Part shown: positions 35,861 to 44,651 of the stretch, piece after piece
Layout of the letters: the number at the start of each line of letters is the position of its first letter
Position numbering within the stretch: position 1 is the stretch's first letter
Origin: Burkholderia sp. Ax-1724
GTDB taxonomy: Bacteria > Pseudomonadota > Gammaproteobacteria > Burkholderiales > Burkholderiaceae
NCBI RefSeq assembly: GCF_011752995.1
Contig: NZ_VWWL01000024.1
Span: 1 to 64,000, forward strand
DNA length: 64,000 bases
Direction of reading: 5' to 3'
Made by a program: the position numbers and the translations under genes
Notes under the pieces: generated by a model
Told to the model about the DNA's origin: nothing
What the model saw: only the letters and a program-made list of their open reading frames with translations
The model's database searches: none

Positions 35861-36877
35861 ATGGCCCGCAAACTGAGCATGAAGCTGGCGATCAACGAGG
35901 CGATCGACCAGGAGATGACCCGCGACCCGAGCGTCATCATGTTGGGCGAGGACATCGTCGGCGGTGCCGGCGCGAATGGCGAAAAGGACGCGTGGGGCGG
36001 CGTGCTCGGCGTGACCAAGGGCTTGTACGCCAAGCACGGCGATCGCCTGCTCGACACGCCGCTGTCCGAGTCCGCCTACATAGGCGCGGCGATCGGCGCG
36101 GCCGCGTGCGGCATGCGGCCGATCGCCGAGCTGATGTTCATCGACTTCATGGGCGTGTGCTTCGACCAGATCTACAACCAGGCCGCGAAGTTTCGCTACA
36201 TGTTCGGCGGCAAGGCCGAAACGCCGGTCGTGATCCGCGCGATGGTCGGCGCCGGCTTTCGGGCCGCCGCCCAGCACAGCCAGATGCTGACGCCGTTGTT
36301 CACGCACATCCCCGGCCTCAAGGTGGTGTGCCCGTCCACGCCCTACGACACCAAGGGGCTGCTGATCCAGGCCATCCGCGACAACGATCCGGTGATCTTC
36401 TGCGAGCACAAGAACCTGTACGGCTTCGAAGGCGAAGTGCCGGAGAACTCGTATACGGTCCCCTTCGGCGAGGCCAACATCGTGCGCGACGGCAAGCACG
36501 TATCGATCGTCACCTACGGCCTGATGGTGCATCGTGCATTGGAAGCCGCCGCGACGCTGGCCAGGGAAGGCATCGAGGCCGAGATCGTCGATTTGCGCAC
36601 GCTGTCGCCGCTCGATATCGACACCGTGCTGGAAACGGTCGAGAACACCGGCCGTCTGGTGGTGGTGGACGAGGCCAGCCCGCGCTGCAATATCGCCACC
36701 GACATTTCGGCGCAGGTCGCGCAGCGCGCGTTCGGCGCGCTCAAGGCCGGCATCGAGATGGTCTGCCCGCCGCATACGCCGGTGCCGTTCTCGCCCGCGC
36801 TGGAAGACCTGTACATCCCGAGCGCCGCGCAGATCGCGGAGGCGGCGCGCCGCACGATGCAAGGAGGGAAGAACTGA
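35861..36877 (+). CDS. acoB: Acetoin dehydrogenase E1 beta subunit
   Basis: The 338-aa partner of AcoA has the transketolase-like pyrimidine fold: MLGEDIVGGAGANGEKDAWG, then TPLSESAYIGAAIGAAACG with the TPP-binding glutamate, EHKNLYGFEGEVPE, and the C-terminal domain SIVTYGLMVHRALEAA. The ATG at 35861 has AGGAGA seven bases upstream; the frame opens two codons earlier at a TTG. Its stop overlaps the acoC start (TGATG), so the two are coupled. Confidence 0.95.
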   Translation: MARKLSMKLAINEAIDQEMTRDPSVIMLGEDIVGGAGANGEKDAWGGVLGVTKGLYAKHGDRLLDTPLSESAYIGAAIGAAACGMRPIAELMFIDFMGVCFDQIYNQAAKFRYMFGGKAETPVVIRAMVGAGFRAAAQHSQMLTPLFTHIPGLKVVCPSTPYDTKGLLIQAIRDNDPVIFCEHKNLYGFEGEVPENSYTVPFGEANIVRDGKHVSIVTYGLMVHRALEAAATLAREGIEAEIVDLRTLSPLDIDTVLETVENTGRLVVVDEASPRCNIATDISAQVAQRAFGALKAGIEMVCPPHTPVPFSPALEDLYIPSAAQIAEAARRTMQGGKN

Positions 36878-37989
36878 TGGCTGCGATAACCCCGATCGTG
36901 ATGCCCAAGTGGGGGCTCGAGATGCGCGAAGGCACCGTGCAGGACTGGCTGGTCCGGGAAGGCGAGCGCATCGAAGTCGGCACGGCGCTGGTCGACGTGG
37001 ATACCGACAAGATTTCCAACGCGGTGGAAGCCGCCGATGCCGGACTGCTGCGCCGCATCGTCGCGCAAAGCGGCGAGACGTTGCCGGTCAAGGCGCTGCT
37101 CGGCGTGCTGGCGGAGCCGGACGTGAGCGATGCGGACATCGACGCCTACGTCGCCGCGTTCGAGGTGCCGGCCGCCGACAGCGACGACGAAGACGCCGGC
37201 CCGGCATTCGACTATGCGGAGGTGGACGGCATTCGCGTGCGCTACGCGCGTCGCGGGCCGGCGTCGGGCACGCCGGTGCTCTTTATCCACGGCTTCGGCG
37301 GCGACCTGAACAACTGGCTGTTCAACCTCGACGCGGTGGCCGAGAAGCATCCGGTGATCGCGCTGGACCTGCCGGCGCACGGGCAGTCCGCGATCAAGCT
37401 GGCCGGCACCACGCTCAAGGCGCAGGCGGCTTTCGTCGGCAAGTTCATGGAGGCCATCGGCGCGACGTCGGCGCACCTGGTCGGCCACTCGATGGGTGGC
37501 GGCGTCGCCGCGCAGATCGCCGTGGACGCGCCGCAGAAGGCGGCCTCGCTGGCGCTGATCGACAGCGCCGGCTTCGGCGACGAGGTCAACGCCGGCTATA
37601 CCGACGGCTTCGTGCGTACCGATTCGCGCCGCGAACTCAAGCCCGTGGCCGAGCTGCTGTTCGCCGACCCCGCGCTGGTGAGCCGCCAGCTGCTGGACGA
37701 CCTGCTCAAGTACAAGCGCCTGGACGGCGTGACCGAAGCGCTCGGCGCGCTGGGTACTCAACTGTTCGGCGGCGGCAGGCAGAGCGAACAGCCCGGCAAG
37801 GCGCTAGGCAGCTTCGGCAAGCCGGTGCTGGTGATCTGGGGCCGCGAGGATCAGGTCATTCCGAGCAGCCATGCCAGGGCCGCGCCCGCCGGCGCGACGG
37901 TGGAACTGCTGGACGGCGCCGGCCATATGCCGCAGATGGAGAAGGCCAACGAGGTGAATGCACTGCTGCGCCGGCATCTGAACCCGTGA
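36877..37989 (+). CDS. acoC: Acetoin dehydrogenase E2 (lipoyl domain fused to alpha/beta hydrolase)
   Basis: The 370-aa dihydrolipoamide acetyltransferase moves the acetyl group to CoA. The N-terminal lipoyl domain (residues 1-80) has the lipoylated lysine 45 in DVDTDKISNA. The rest is an alpha/beta hydrolase-like domain (from about 105) with HGFGGDLNNW, the nucleophile-elbow motif VGHSMGGGVA and GAGHMPQMEKA with the terminal His. This lipoyl-hydrolase architecture is typical of AcoC and unlike other E2 proteins. No E3 (lipoamide dehydrogenase) gene is in the window, so the housekeeping one is probably used. Confidence 0.94.
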   Translation: MAAITPIVMPKWGLEMREGTVQDWLVREGERIEVGTALVDVDTDKISNAVEAADAGLLRRIVAQSGETLPVKALLGVLAEPDVSDADIDAYVAAFEVPAADSDDEDAGPAFDYAEVDGIRVRYARRGPASGTPVLFIHGFGGDLNNWLFNLDAVAEKHPVIALDLPAHGQSAIKLAGTTLKAQAAFVGKFMEAIGATSAHLVGHSMGGGVAAQIAVDAPQKAASLALIDSAGFGDEVNAGYTDGFVRTDSRRELKPVAELLFADPALVSRQLLDDLLKYKRLDGVTEALGALGTQLFGGGRQSEQPGKALGSFGKPVLVIWGREDQVIPSSHARAAPAGATVELLDGAGHMPQMEKANEVNALLRRHLNP

Positions 37990-38027
37990 AGCAGGCCGGC
38001 GTGCGTTGGCGACGACGCTCCTTCCGA

Positions 38028-38123
38028 ATGCCGTGCCGGGCACGGCATCTCAAGGCAAGCCAGCCGATCTCCAGGACGCCTCGATCCTGTGGCGCAGGCG
38101 CAGCAGGAGGCGAGGCGTCCTGG
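38028..38123. repeat. Two consecutive inverted repeats between acoC and bdh
   Basis: The first is ATGCCGTGCC-G-GGCACGGCAT (38028-38048), a perfect 10-bp hairpin. The second is CCAGGACGCCTCG (38071-38083) with CGAGGCGTCCTGG (38111-38123), a perfect 13-bp stem with a 27-nt loop. No T-run follows. They may stabilise acoXABC mRNA or partly stop transcription ahead of bdh. Confidence 0.85.
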
Positions 38124-38164
38124 ATCACCTCATGTCATGCGGAACCAACCAGGGAATCCGAACC

Positions 38165-39232
38165 ATGAAAGCAGCACGTTTTTACGATCGCGGCGACATC
38201 CGCATCGAAGACATCCCCGAGCCTGTCGTGGCGCCGGGCACCGTTGGCATCGACGTGGCCTGGTGCGGTATCTGCGGCACGGATCTGCACGAATTCATGG
38301 AGGGGCCGATTTTCATTCCGCCTTGCGGCCATCCGCATCCGATCTCCGGGGAGTCCGCGCCCATCACCATGGGGCATGAGTTTTCCGGCGTGGTGTATGC
38401 CGTGGGTGACGGCGTGACCGATATCGAAGTCGGCCAGCATGTGGTGGTGGAGCCCTACATCGTGGCCGACGACGTGCCGACCGGGCCGGGCGACAAGTAT
38501 CACCTGTCGAAGAACATGAATTTCATCGGCCTGGGGGGCCGTGGCGGCGGCCTGTCCGAAAAGATTGCGGTCAAACGCCGCTGGGTGCATCCGGTTTCCA
38601 ACGCTATTCCGCTCGATCAGGCGGCGCTGATCGAACCCTTGTCGGTGGGGCACCATGCCTTCACCCGCAGCGGCGCCAAGGCTGGCGATGTCGCGCTGGT
38701 CGGCGGCGCGGGCCCGATTGGTCTGTTGCTGTCGGCGATTCTGAAAGCCAAGGGTCTGCGCGTCATCGTGACGGAGCTGAGTGCGGCGCGCAAGGAAAAA
38801 GCCCGCGAATCCGGCGTTGCCGATTACATCCTGGACCCGACCGAAGGGGAGGTGGTCGCGGAAGTCATGAAGATCAGGGGCGGTAAGGGTGTGGACGTGG
38901 CGTTCGAATGCTCCAGCGTGAACAAGGTGCTGGACACGCTGGTGGCCGCGACCGCTGCGTCCGGCGTGGTGGTGATCGTGTCGATCTGGAGCCATCCGGC
39001 CACGATCAACGTGCACAGCATGGTCATGAAGGAACTGGACGTGCGCGGCACGATCGCGTATTGCAACGACCATCAGGAAACCATCAAGCTGGTCGAGGAC
39101 GGCAAGATCGATCTGGCGCCGTTCATCACCCAGCGCATTCAGTTAGACGAACTGATTTCGCAAGGATTCGAGACCCTGATCCACAACAATGAATCGGCTG
39201 TGAAAATCATCGTTCAGCCCAGATTGAAGTGA
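38165..39232 (+). CDS. bdhA: 2,3-butanediol dehydrogenase, zinc-dependent MDR type
   Basis: The 355-aa NAD-dependent alcohol dehydrogenase oxidises 2,3-butanediol to acetoin and so feeds the aco complex. The catalytic zinc site includes CGICGTDLHEF (Cys near residue 37), GHEFSGVV and the Glu of EPLSVGHHA. The Rossmann motif is VGGAGPIGLLLSAI. The catalytic domain carries the Butanediol-DH-type insert EFMEGPIFIPPCGHPHPISGE in place of the usual four-cysteine structural zinc lobe. The start ATG at 38165 follows the paired inverted repeats. The stereospecificity, probably (R,R), is inferred from family. Confidence 0.9.
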   Translation: MKAARFYDRGDIRIEDIPEPVVAPGTVGIDVAWCGICGTDLHEFMEGPIFIPPCGHPHPISGESAPITMGHEFSGVVYAVGDGVTDIEVGQHVVVEPYIVADDVPTGPGDKYHLSKNMNFIGLGGRGGGLSEKIAVKRRWVHPVSNAIPLDQAALIEPLSVGHHAFTRSGAKAGDVALVGGAGPIGLLLSAILKAKGLRVIVTELSAARKEKARESGVADYILDPTEGEVVAEVMKIRGGKGVDVAFECSSVNKVLDTLVAATAASGVVVIVSIWSHPATINVHSMVMKELDVRGTIAYCNDHQETIKLVEDGKIDLAPFITQRIQLDELISQGFETLIHNNESAVKIIVQPRLK

Positions 39233-39307
39233 GTCGGTGCTTCTCTGCGAGAAGGGCATATCTGCCGATCTGAGCTTTTGCGAGTTTTCGTGAGCCTTCG
39301 TGAGCCT

Positions 39308-40063
39308 ATGCCATTTGACATCGTCGACTTCGATGCCGATGCCGCGGACCCCCTCGTCGCGGAGACGGCGCTGCTGCAGCTGGCCGAGACGGGCCGGTGC
39401 GTCGCGCACCTGTGGCAGGCCCCGCTGTCGCTGGTGGTGCCGCGCAGTTATCGGCGCTTCGCCGCTCTGGAGAGCGCTCGCGCCGAATTCGCGCGGCACG
39501 GGTGCCCGGTTTTTCTGCGCATGTCGGGCGGCGGGCTGGTACCGCAGGGGCCCGGCATTCTCAACCTGAGCCTGGCCTACCTGGTGCGGGGCACCGTGGG
39601 CGCGCTTTCCGACGGGGTGTATCGGCATCTATGCGAAATCCTGCGCGAGGCGCTCGGCATGTTGGGGCTTCAGACACATTGGCAGGCGGTGCAAGGCTCA
39701 TTCTGCGACGGACGCTTCAACCTGGCCTGGGGGCCGCCGGACGATGCACGAAAGCTTGCCGGTACCGCGCAATACTGGCGCGGAGTGCGCTCGGACGCGG
39801 GTTCGCATGCGTCGCGGCATGCCGTGTTGGCCCATGCGGTGTTGCTGGTCAGCGCCGATCCGGAGGAGATCAACCAGCGGGCCAATGCTTTCGAGCAGGC
39901 CATCGAAAGCGGACGGCGCTATGACGCGCGGCGTGTGGTCAGCGTACAGGAGGCGCTTTCCCGAACCGGTGTGGTGCCGTCCGATGGGCTGATCGACTCG
40001 GTCATGTCGGCGCTGCGCGCGAGCGTGATGGCGACGCCGCCGCCCGTCGATAAAGGCGATTAA
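39308..40063 (+). CDS. Lipoate-protein ligase A-like protein of the acetoin operon
   Basis: The 251-aa protein belongs to the biotin/lipoate A/B ligase fold. RMSGGGLVPQGPGILNLSL matches the LplA RRxSGGGAVxHDxGNLN loop, and ARKLAGTAQYWRG matches the GRKISGSA lysine motif. The usual HD in the first motif is replaced by PQ. Its place between bdh and acoD suggests it lipoylates AcoC. The ATG at 39308 has no strong ribosome site; a TTG ten codons upstream is an alternative. Confidence 0.78.
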   Translation: MPFDIVDFDADAADPLVAETALLQLAETGRCVAHLWQAPLSLVVPRSYRRFAALESARAEFARHGCPVFLRMSGGGLVPQGPGILNLSLAYLVRGTVGALSDGVYRHLCEILREALGMLGLQTHWQAVQGSFCDGRFNLAWGPPDDARKLAGTAQYWRGVRSDAGSHASRHAVLAHAVLLVSADPEEINQRANAFEQAIESGRRYDARRVVSVQEALSRTGVVPSDGLIDSVMSALRASVMATPPPVDKGD

Positions 40064-40151
40064 ATGCAGTCCCGCTTTCCTGTGCCAACCGTCCAATGGA
40101 GACACGTGATATGGCATCCGTCAAATCAGCATCATCAACCGGAGACACACC

Positions 40152-41678
40152 ATGAATCCCTTTGATTTGAAGCAACTCGGCCTCGACGTCGACTATCCGT
40201 ATCGCCGGCAGTACGACAACTACATCGGCGGTCGATGGGTGCCGCCTGCCAACGGCGAATACTTCGAGAACGTGTCGCCGATTAACGGCCAGCCGTTCTG
40301 CCGCGTACCGCGCTCGCGCGGCGAGGACGTCGAATTGGCGCTCGATGCGGCGCATGCGGCGCGGCGCAAATGGGGCAAGACGTCCGCGGCGGAGCGCTCG
40401 AACCTGCTGCTCGCCGCCGCCGACCGGATGGAGAAGAACCTGAAGCTGCTCGCGGTCGCGGAGACGATCGACAACGGCAAACCGCTGCGCGAGACCATGG
40501 CTGCCGACCTCCCGCTCGCGGTCGACCACTTCCGCTATTTCGCCGGCTGCATCCGCGCGCAGGAAGGCGGGATCTCCGAGATCGACGACAACACGGTCGC
40601 ATATCACTTCCACGAGCCGCTCGGCGTCGTCGGCCAGATCATTCCGTGGAATTTTCCGCTGCTAATGGCGGCCTGGAAGCTTGCGCCGGCGCTCGCCGCC
40701 GGCTGCTGCGTCGTGATGAAGCCGGCCGAGCAGACGCCCGCCTCGGTGCTCGTGCTCATGGAACTGATTGGCGAGCTGTTCCCGCCGGGCGTGATCAACA
40801 TCGTGAACGGCTTCGGCAGGGAAGCGGGCGAACGGCTGGCAACCAGCAAGCGGATCGCGAAGATCGCGTTTACCGGGTCGACGCCGGTGGGCAAACACAT
40901 CCTGCGTGCAGCGGCCGACAATCTGATTCCGTCGACGGTCGAACTCGGCGGCAAGAGCCCGAATATCTTCTTCGCCGACGTGCTGGATCAGGACGATGCG
41001 TTCCTCGACAAAGCGCTCGAAGGACTCGCGATGTTCGCGCTGAATCAGGGCGAAGTGTGTACGTGTCCGTCGCGCGTGCTGATTCAGGAGTCGATCTACG
41101 AGCGCTTCATCGAGAAGGCAATCGCGCGCGTCGAGCGTATCAAGGCCGGCCATCCGCTCGATATGCAGACGATGATCGGCGCGCAGGCGTCGCAGCAGCA
41201 GCTCGACAAGATCCTCTCGTACATCGACATCGGCCGCGACGAGGGCGCGCAGTGCCTGACGGGCGGCGAGCGCACCGCGCCCGTCGCGGAACTCGGCACC
41301 GGCTTCTATGTGAAGCCGACCATGCTGCTCGGCAACAACCGGATGCGCGTGTTCCAGGAGGAGATCTTCGGGCCGGTCGCGTCGGTGATGACGTTCAAGG
41401 ACGAGCAGGATGCGATCGAACTGGCGAACGACACGTTCTATGGTCTCGGCGCGGGCGTGTGGACGCGCAACGGCACGCGCGCGTATCGCATGGGCCGCGA
41501 GATCGAGGCGGGCCGCGTGTGGACGAACTGCTATCACCTGTATCCGGCGCATGCGGCGTTCGGCGGCTACAAGCAGTCGGGCATCGGGCGCGAGACGCAC
41601 AGGGCCGCGCTGTCGAACTACCAGCAGACGAAGTGCCTGCTCGTCAGCTATCAGGCGGATGCGCTCGGGTTCTTCTGA
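40152..41678 (+). CDS. acoD: NAD-dependent acetaldehyde dehydrogenase
   Basis: The 508-aa aldehyde dehydrogenase oxidises the acetaldehyde released by acetoin cleavage to acetate. It has the NAD-binding WNFPLLMAAWKLAPALAAG, FTGSTPVGKHI, the general-base ELGGKSPNIFFADV and the catalytic cysteine in ALNQGEVCTCPSRVL. The C-terminal IFGPVASVM and GGYKQSGIGRETHR are typical. CCGGAGACACACC precedes the ATG. It is the last gene of the plus-strand aco/bdh group and converges on the porin gene. Confidence 0.94.
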   Translation: MNPFDLKQLGLDVDYPYRRQYDNYIGGRWVPPANGEYFENVSPINGQPFCRVPRSRGEDVELALDAAHAARRKWGKTSAAERSNLLLAAADRMEKNLKLLAVAETIDNGKPLRETMAADLPLAVDHFRYFAGCIRAQEGGISEIDDNTVAYHFHEPLGVVGQIIPWNFPLLMAAWKLAPALAAGCCVVMKPAEQTPASVLVLMELIGELFPPGVINIVNGFGREAGERLATSKRIAKIAFTGSTPVGKHILRAAADNLIPSTVELGGKSPNIFFADVLDQDDAFLDKALEGLAMFALNQGEVCTCPSRVLIQESIYERFIEKAIARVERIKAGHPLDMQTMIGAQASQQQLDKILSYIDIGRDEGAQCLTGGERTAPVAELGTGFYVKPTMLLGNNRMRVFQEEIFGPVASVMTFKDEQDAIELANDTFYGLGAGVWTRNGTRAYRMGREIEAGRVWTNCYHLYPAHAAFGGYKQSGIGRETHRAALSNYQQTKCLLVSYQADALGFF

Positions 41679-41705
41679 TCGCGCGGGTTCCTGCGTGAGG
41701 AGGAG

Positions 41706-41738
41706 GCCGGAGCGTCGTGGTGAGAGTGGCGCTCCGGC
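41706..41738. terminator. Hairpin between convergent acoD and porin genes
   Basis: A 9-bp perfect stem GCCGGAGCG/CGCTCCGGC with a 15-nt loop lies in the 173-bp convergent gap. No T-run is present, so Rho or both-strand stopping is possible. Confidence 0.5.
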
Positions 41739-41851
41739 GAGGGTGTGCCTGGTTCGAATCGGCATCGATGAGTTTCACCGATGCCGTTGCGTCTCGCCCG
41801 CGCGAACGGTTCGAAGCCAGATAGCGGATGCGAGCGCGAGCCCCATGCGCT

Positions 41852-42991
41852 CTAGAAGCTGTGGCGGATGCCCACGCGCACCACGACCTGGTTAGGCGTG
41901 TCCGATGGCGTGATGTTGTTGTTGGCCGCCACGGCCTCGGTACCCACCGAGTTCGTCCCGCTCGCGTGCTGCCATACGCCGCTCACGTAAAGCAGCGTGC
42001 GCTTTGAAAGCAGATAGGTCGAGCCCAGGTTCAACTGGCCGTAATGCGCGTCGCCTGCCCACGTGTAGCTGTAGGCGGCGCCGAGCAGCAGCGCCGGCGT
42101 CACGTTGAAGGTGTAGTTGCCTTCCAGCGTGTCGAAGTGCGCGTTGCCGCCGAGTGGTGTCGTCGTGGTAACGACGGCATCGTGGAACTGTGCGTTCGTG
42201 TACAACAGCCCAAAGTTCGATGCGCCGAACTGGTACTTCGCCCCACCGCCCGCGATCTGTAGCGAAGATGCGCTCGCATAGCCGCGGTAGATCGGCGTCG
42301 TCAGCGGATTCGCGAATGCCTCGTTCGCGACCGGCGGCGCGCTCGCGTTCCACACTGCCGTCGCCGGATTGTTCACCTTGATGTAGGCCGCCGCTACGGA
42401 AAGCGGTCCATTGCCATAGGTGAGCGAGAAGTTGACGACCTGATTGCGGCCCATCGATCCCGCGACGTTGCCGAATGCGTAGGCCGCACCGAACTGGAAG
42501 CCCGCGAGTGTCGGCGAAAGATACTTGACCGCGTTGTTGAGGTTGAAGTCGCCCCATACGTTGTCGACGTCGCCGGCGTGCGCGCCGAGGCCGCCCGCAA
42601 ATTTACCCGCCGCCGACAGCGGTACAAGGCTTTCAAACAGCAGGTCGTACTGTTTGCCGAGCCGGATCTGTCCGTACTGGTCGCTGCCCACGCCAACGTA
42701 GGCCATCCGCCCGAACAGAGCGCCGTTATTGCCGAGCGCGCCGTTGCTCGGATTGAAGCCGTTTTCCAGCTTGAAAAAGGCATGCAGTCCGCCGCCCAGA
42801 TCTTCGGTGCCGGTGAGCCCCCACTTGCTGCTGCCGAGACCGCCTTGCGACATGGCCCACGACGATTTGCCGCCCTGATTGTTCGTGTACTGGAGGCCCT
42901 CGTCCACGACGCCATATAGCGTGACGGAGCTTTGCGCGTGTGCGAGACTCGCAGCCGCCCCGCATGCCAACATCATCACGACCTTTTTCAT
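41852..42991 (-). CDS. Outer-membrane porin, OmpC/Gram-negative porin family
   Basis: The 379-aa protein begins with a signal peptide cleaved after AHA (residue 19), giving QSSVTLYGVVDEGLQYTNNQ, the standard start of Burkholderia porins. Beta-strand patterns with alternating residues run throughout, GRMAYVGVGSDQYGQIRLGKQYD is a family hallmark, and the C-terminus VVRVGIRHSF ends in Phe, as needed for outer-membrane assembly. GGAGGAAATCA precedes the ATG. It is the last gene of the minus-strand catabolic run and probably lets its substrate in. Confidence 0.95.
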   Translation of the reverse strand: MKKVVMMLACGAAASLAHAQSSVTLYGVVDEGLQYTNNQGGKSSWAMSQGGLGSSKWGLTGTEDLGGGLHAFFKLENGFNPSNGALGNNGALFGRMAYVGVGSDQYGQIRLGKQYDLLFESLVPLSAAGKFAGGLGAHAGDVDNVWGDFNLNNAVKYLSPTLAGFQFGAAYAFGNVAGSMGRNQVVNFSLTYGNGPLSVAAAYIKVNNPATAVWNASAPPVANEAFANPLTTPIYRGYASASSLQIAGGGAKYQFGASNFGLLYTNAQFHDAVVTTTTPLGGNAHFDTLEGNYTFNVTPALLLGAAYSYTWAGDAHYGQLNLGSTYLLSKRTLLYVSGVWQHASGTNSVGTEAVAANNNITPSDTPNQVVVRVGIRHSF

Positions 42992-43031
42992 TGATTTCCT
43001 CCAAATCTTGATACGGTTGTTAGAAACGCTT

Positions 43032-43051
43032 TTATTCGTTATCCGGAATAA
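43032..43051 (-). promoter_or_regulatory. Inverted repeat upstream of the porin gene
   Basis: TTATTC-N8-GAATAA lies 41 bp before the porin start. It is a possible operator giving the porin its own control within the run. Confidence 0.45.
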
Positions 43052-43101
43052 ACTGACGGGGCACGTGCTGCGTGTGCTGTTTCGAGCATGTGTTTGCCAG
43101 C

Positions 43102-43126
43102 GGATAGCCCCTCGCGGGCGCTATCC
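43102..43126 (-). terminator. Hairpin after the aldehyde dehydrogenase gene
   Basis: GGATAGC/GCTATCC arms with an inner CCC/GGG pairing form a GC-rich stem 14 bp after the aldehyde dehydrogenase stop. It separates that gene from the porin. Confidence 0.5.
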
Positions 43127-43139
43127 CACTGGCGCCGCT

Positions 43140-44576
43140 TTATGCCTGCATGTAGACGGCGTGCGTGTGCGTGTACTCGTACAGACCATGCTTGCCGTCC
43201 GCACCGCCAATACCCGAGCGGCGCACGCCCGCGTGAAAGCCTTGCATCGCTTCGAAATTCTCGCGATTGACATAGGTTTCGCCAAAATCGAGTTCACGGC
43301 TCGCCTGCATTGCATGCGAGAGGCTGCGCGTGTAGATCGAGGATGTCAGCCCGTAAGCTGAATCGTTCGCCAGGGCGATCGCCTCGTCGAGTCCGTCGAC
43401 GATCTGGATCGGCAGCACCGGCCCGAAGATTTCCTCGCGCATGATGTTCATGTCGGCGCGGCAATCGACTAGTACGGTCGGTTGATAGTGATAGCCCGAC
43501 GCGCGCTCGGCGATTGCGCCGCCGGTGGTTGCCGTCGCGCCCTGCGCTATAGCCGTGCGGACCTTCGCTGTTACGTTCTCCAGCGCGCGGGCATTGATGA
43601 GCGGGCCCATGTCGAGCCCGTTATCCTTGCCGGGATCGCCATAGCGTGTCGCCGCCATCGCGGACGTGATCCTGTCGATGAACGCCGGGGCCACGGCGCG
43701 CTCCACGTAGACGCGTTCCGCGCAGTTGCACACCTGCCCCGTGTTGATGACGCGCGATGCGTGAATCGCCTTGACCGCGAGATCGAGGTCCGCGTCGGCC
43801 AGCACAATGGCCGGTGCCTTGCCGCCTAGTTCCAGGTTGACCTTGGTGAGGTTGCCCGCGGCCGCCGCCATGATTTTCGCGCCCGTCGGTACGCTGCCGG
43901 TAAAGCTCACCATGTCGATGCGATCGCTCGCAGCGAGTGCGGCGCCGACCTCGCCCGCGCCGCTCACCACGTTGAAGACGCCCGGCGGCAAATCGGTTTC
44001 GGCGACGAGTCGCGCGAATTCGAAGCAGTTGTTCGGCGTTTCCTCGCTCGGCTTGATGACGATGGTGTTGCCGGTCAGGAGCGCCGGCGCCATTTTTCGC
44101 GCAATGAGGAAGAACGGAAAGTTCCACGGCAGGATGCCCGCGACGACCCCCATGGGTTTGCGGAACAGGAATATGTTTTCACCCGGACGGTCGCTCGTGA
44201 CAATCTCGCCTTCGATGCGGCGCGCCCACTCAGCCATGTAGTCGAGATAGTCGGCGGTGAAATTCACTTCGACTTCGGCAAGGCCGAGAATCTTGCCCTG
44301 CTCGAGCATGATGGTGCGCGCAAGGTGTGGCGCGTGCTCGCGTACTTTGGTTGCGATCCGCCGCAGAAAGCTCGCGCGATCGAGCGGCGTGCGCTTCGCC
44401 CAGGCGGGCTGGGCGCGGCGAGCGGCGTCCACGGCTAGCGCCACTTGTGCGGCGTTAGCCACCGGTACGCGCGAGAGCAGGGCGCCATCTGCGGGATTGA
44501 CGACATCGAGATGTTCATTAGCCGGCACGAAGGCGCCGTCGATGTAGTGTTGATGGGTCGGCACGGCAGGACTCAT
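43140..44576 (-). CDS. aldA: Aldehyde dehydrogenase, lactaldehyde/glycolaldehyde (AldA) type
   Basis: The 478-aa NAD-dependent enzyme oxidises a small hydroxyaldehyde to its acid. It has the AldA-like start HQHYIDGAFVPAN, the coenzyme motif WNFPFFLIARKMAPALLTG, SFTGSVPTGAKIM, the base ELGGKAPAIVLADADL and the catalytic cysteine in NTGQVCNCAERVYV. The C-terminus YVNRENFEAMQGFHAGVRRSGIGG resembles E. coli AldA. It lies 75 bp downstream of the MFS carrier. The real substrate probably comes from the enolase-type dehydratase and FAD oxidase of the same run. Confidence 0.9.
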   Translation of the reverse strand: MSPAVPTHQHYIDGAFVPANEHLDVVNPADGALLSRVPVANAAQVALAVDAARRAQPAWAKRTPLDRASFLRRIATKVREHAPHLARTIMLEQGKILGLAEVEVNFTADYLDYMAEWARRIEGEIVTSDRPGENIFLFRKPMGVVAGILPWNFPFFLIARKMAPALLTGNTIVIKPSEETPNNCFEFARLVAETDLPPGVFNVVSGAGEVGAALAASDRIDMVSFTGSVPTGAKIMAAAAGNLTKVNLELGGKAPAIVLADADLDLAVKAIHASRVINTGQVCNCAERVYVERAVAPAFIDRITSAMAATRYGDPGKDNGLDMGPLINARALENVTAKVRTAIAQGATATTGGAIAERASGYHYQPTVLVDCRADMNIMREEIFGPVLPIQIVDGLDEAIALANDSAYGLTSSIYTRSLSHAMQASRELDFGETYVNRENFEAMQGFHAGVRRSGIGGADGKHGLYEYTHTHAVYMQA

Positions 44577-44651
44577 GTTGTCTCCATAAATAATTAGAGG
44601 TACATATTGTTGAGAATATTGCGGCAGATGTATAAAACCTCTGCAACGAAC

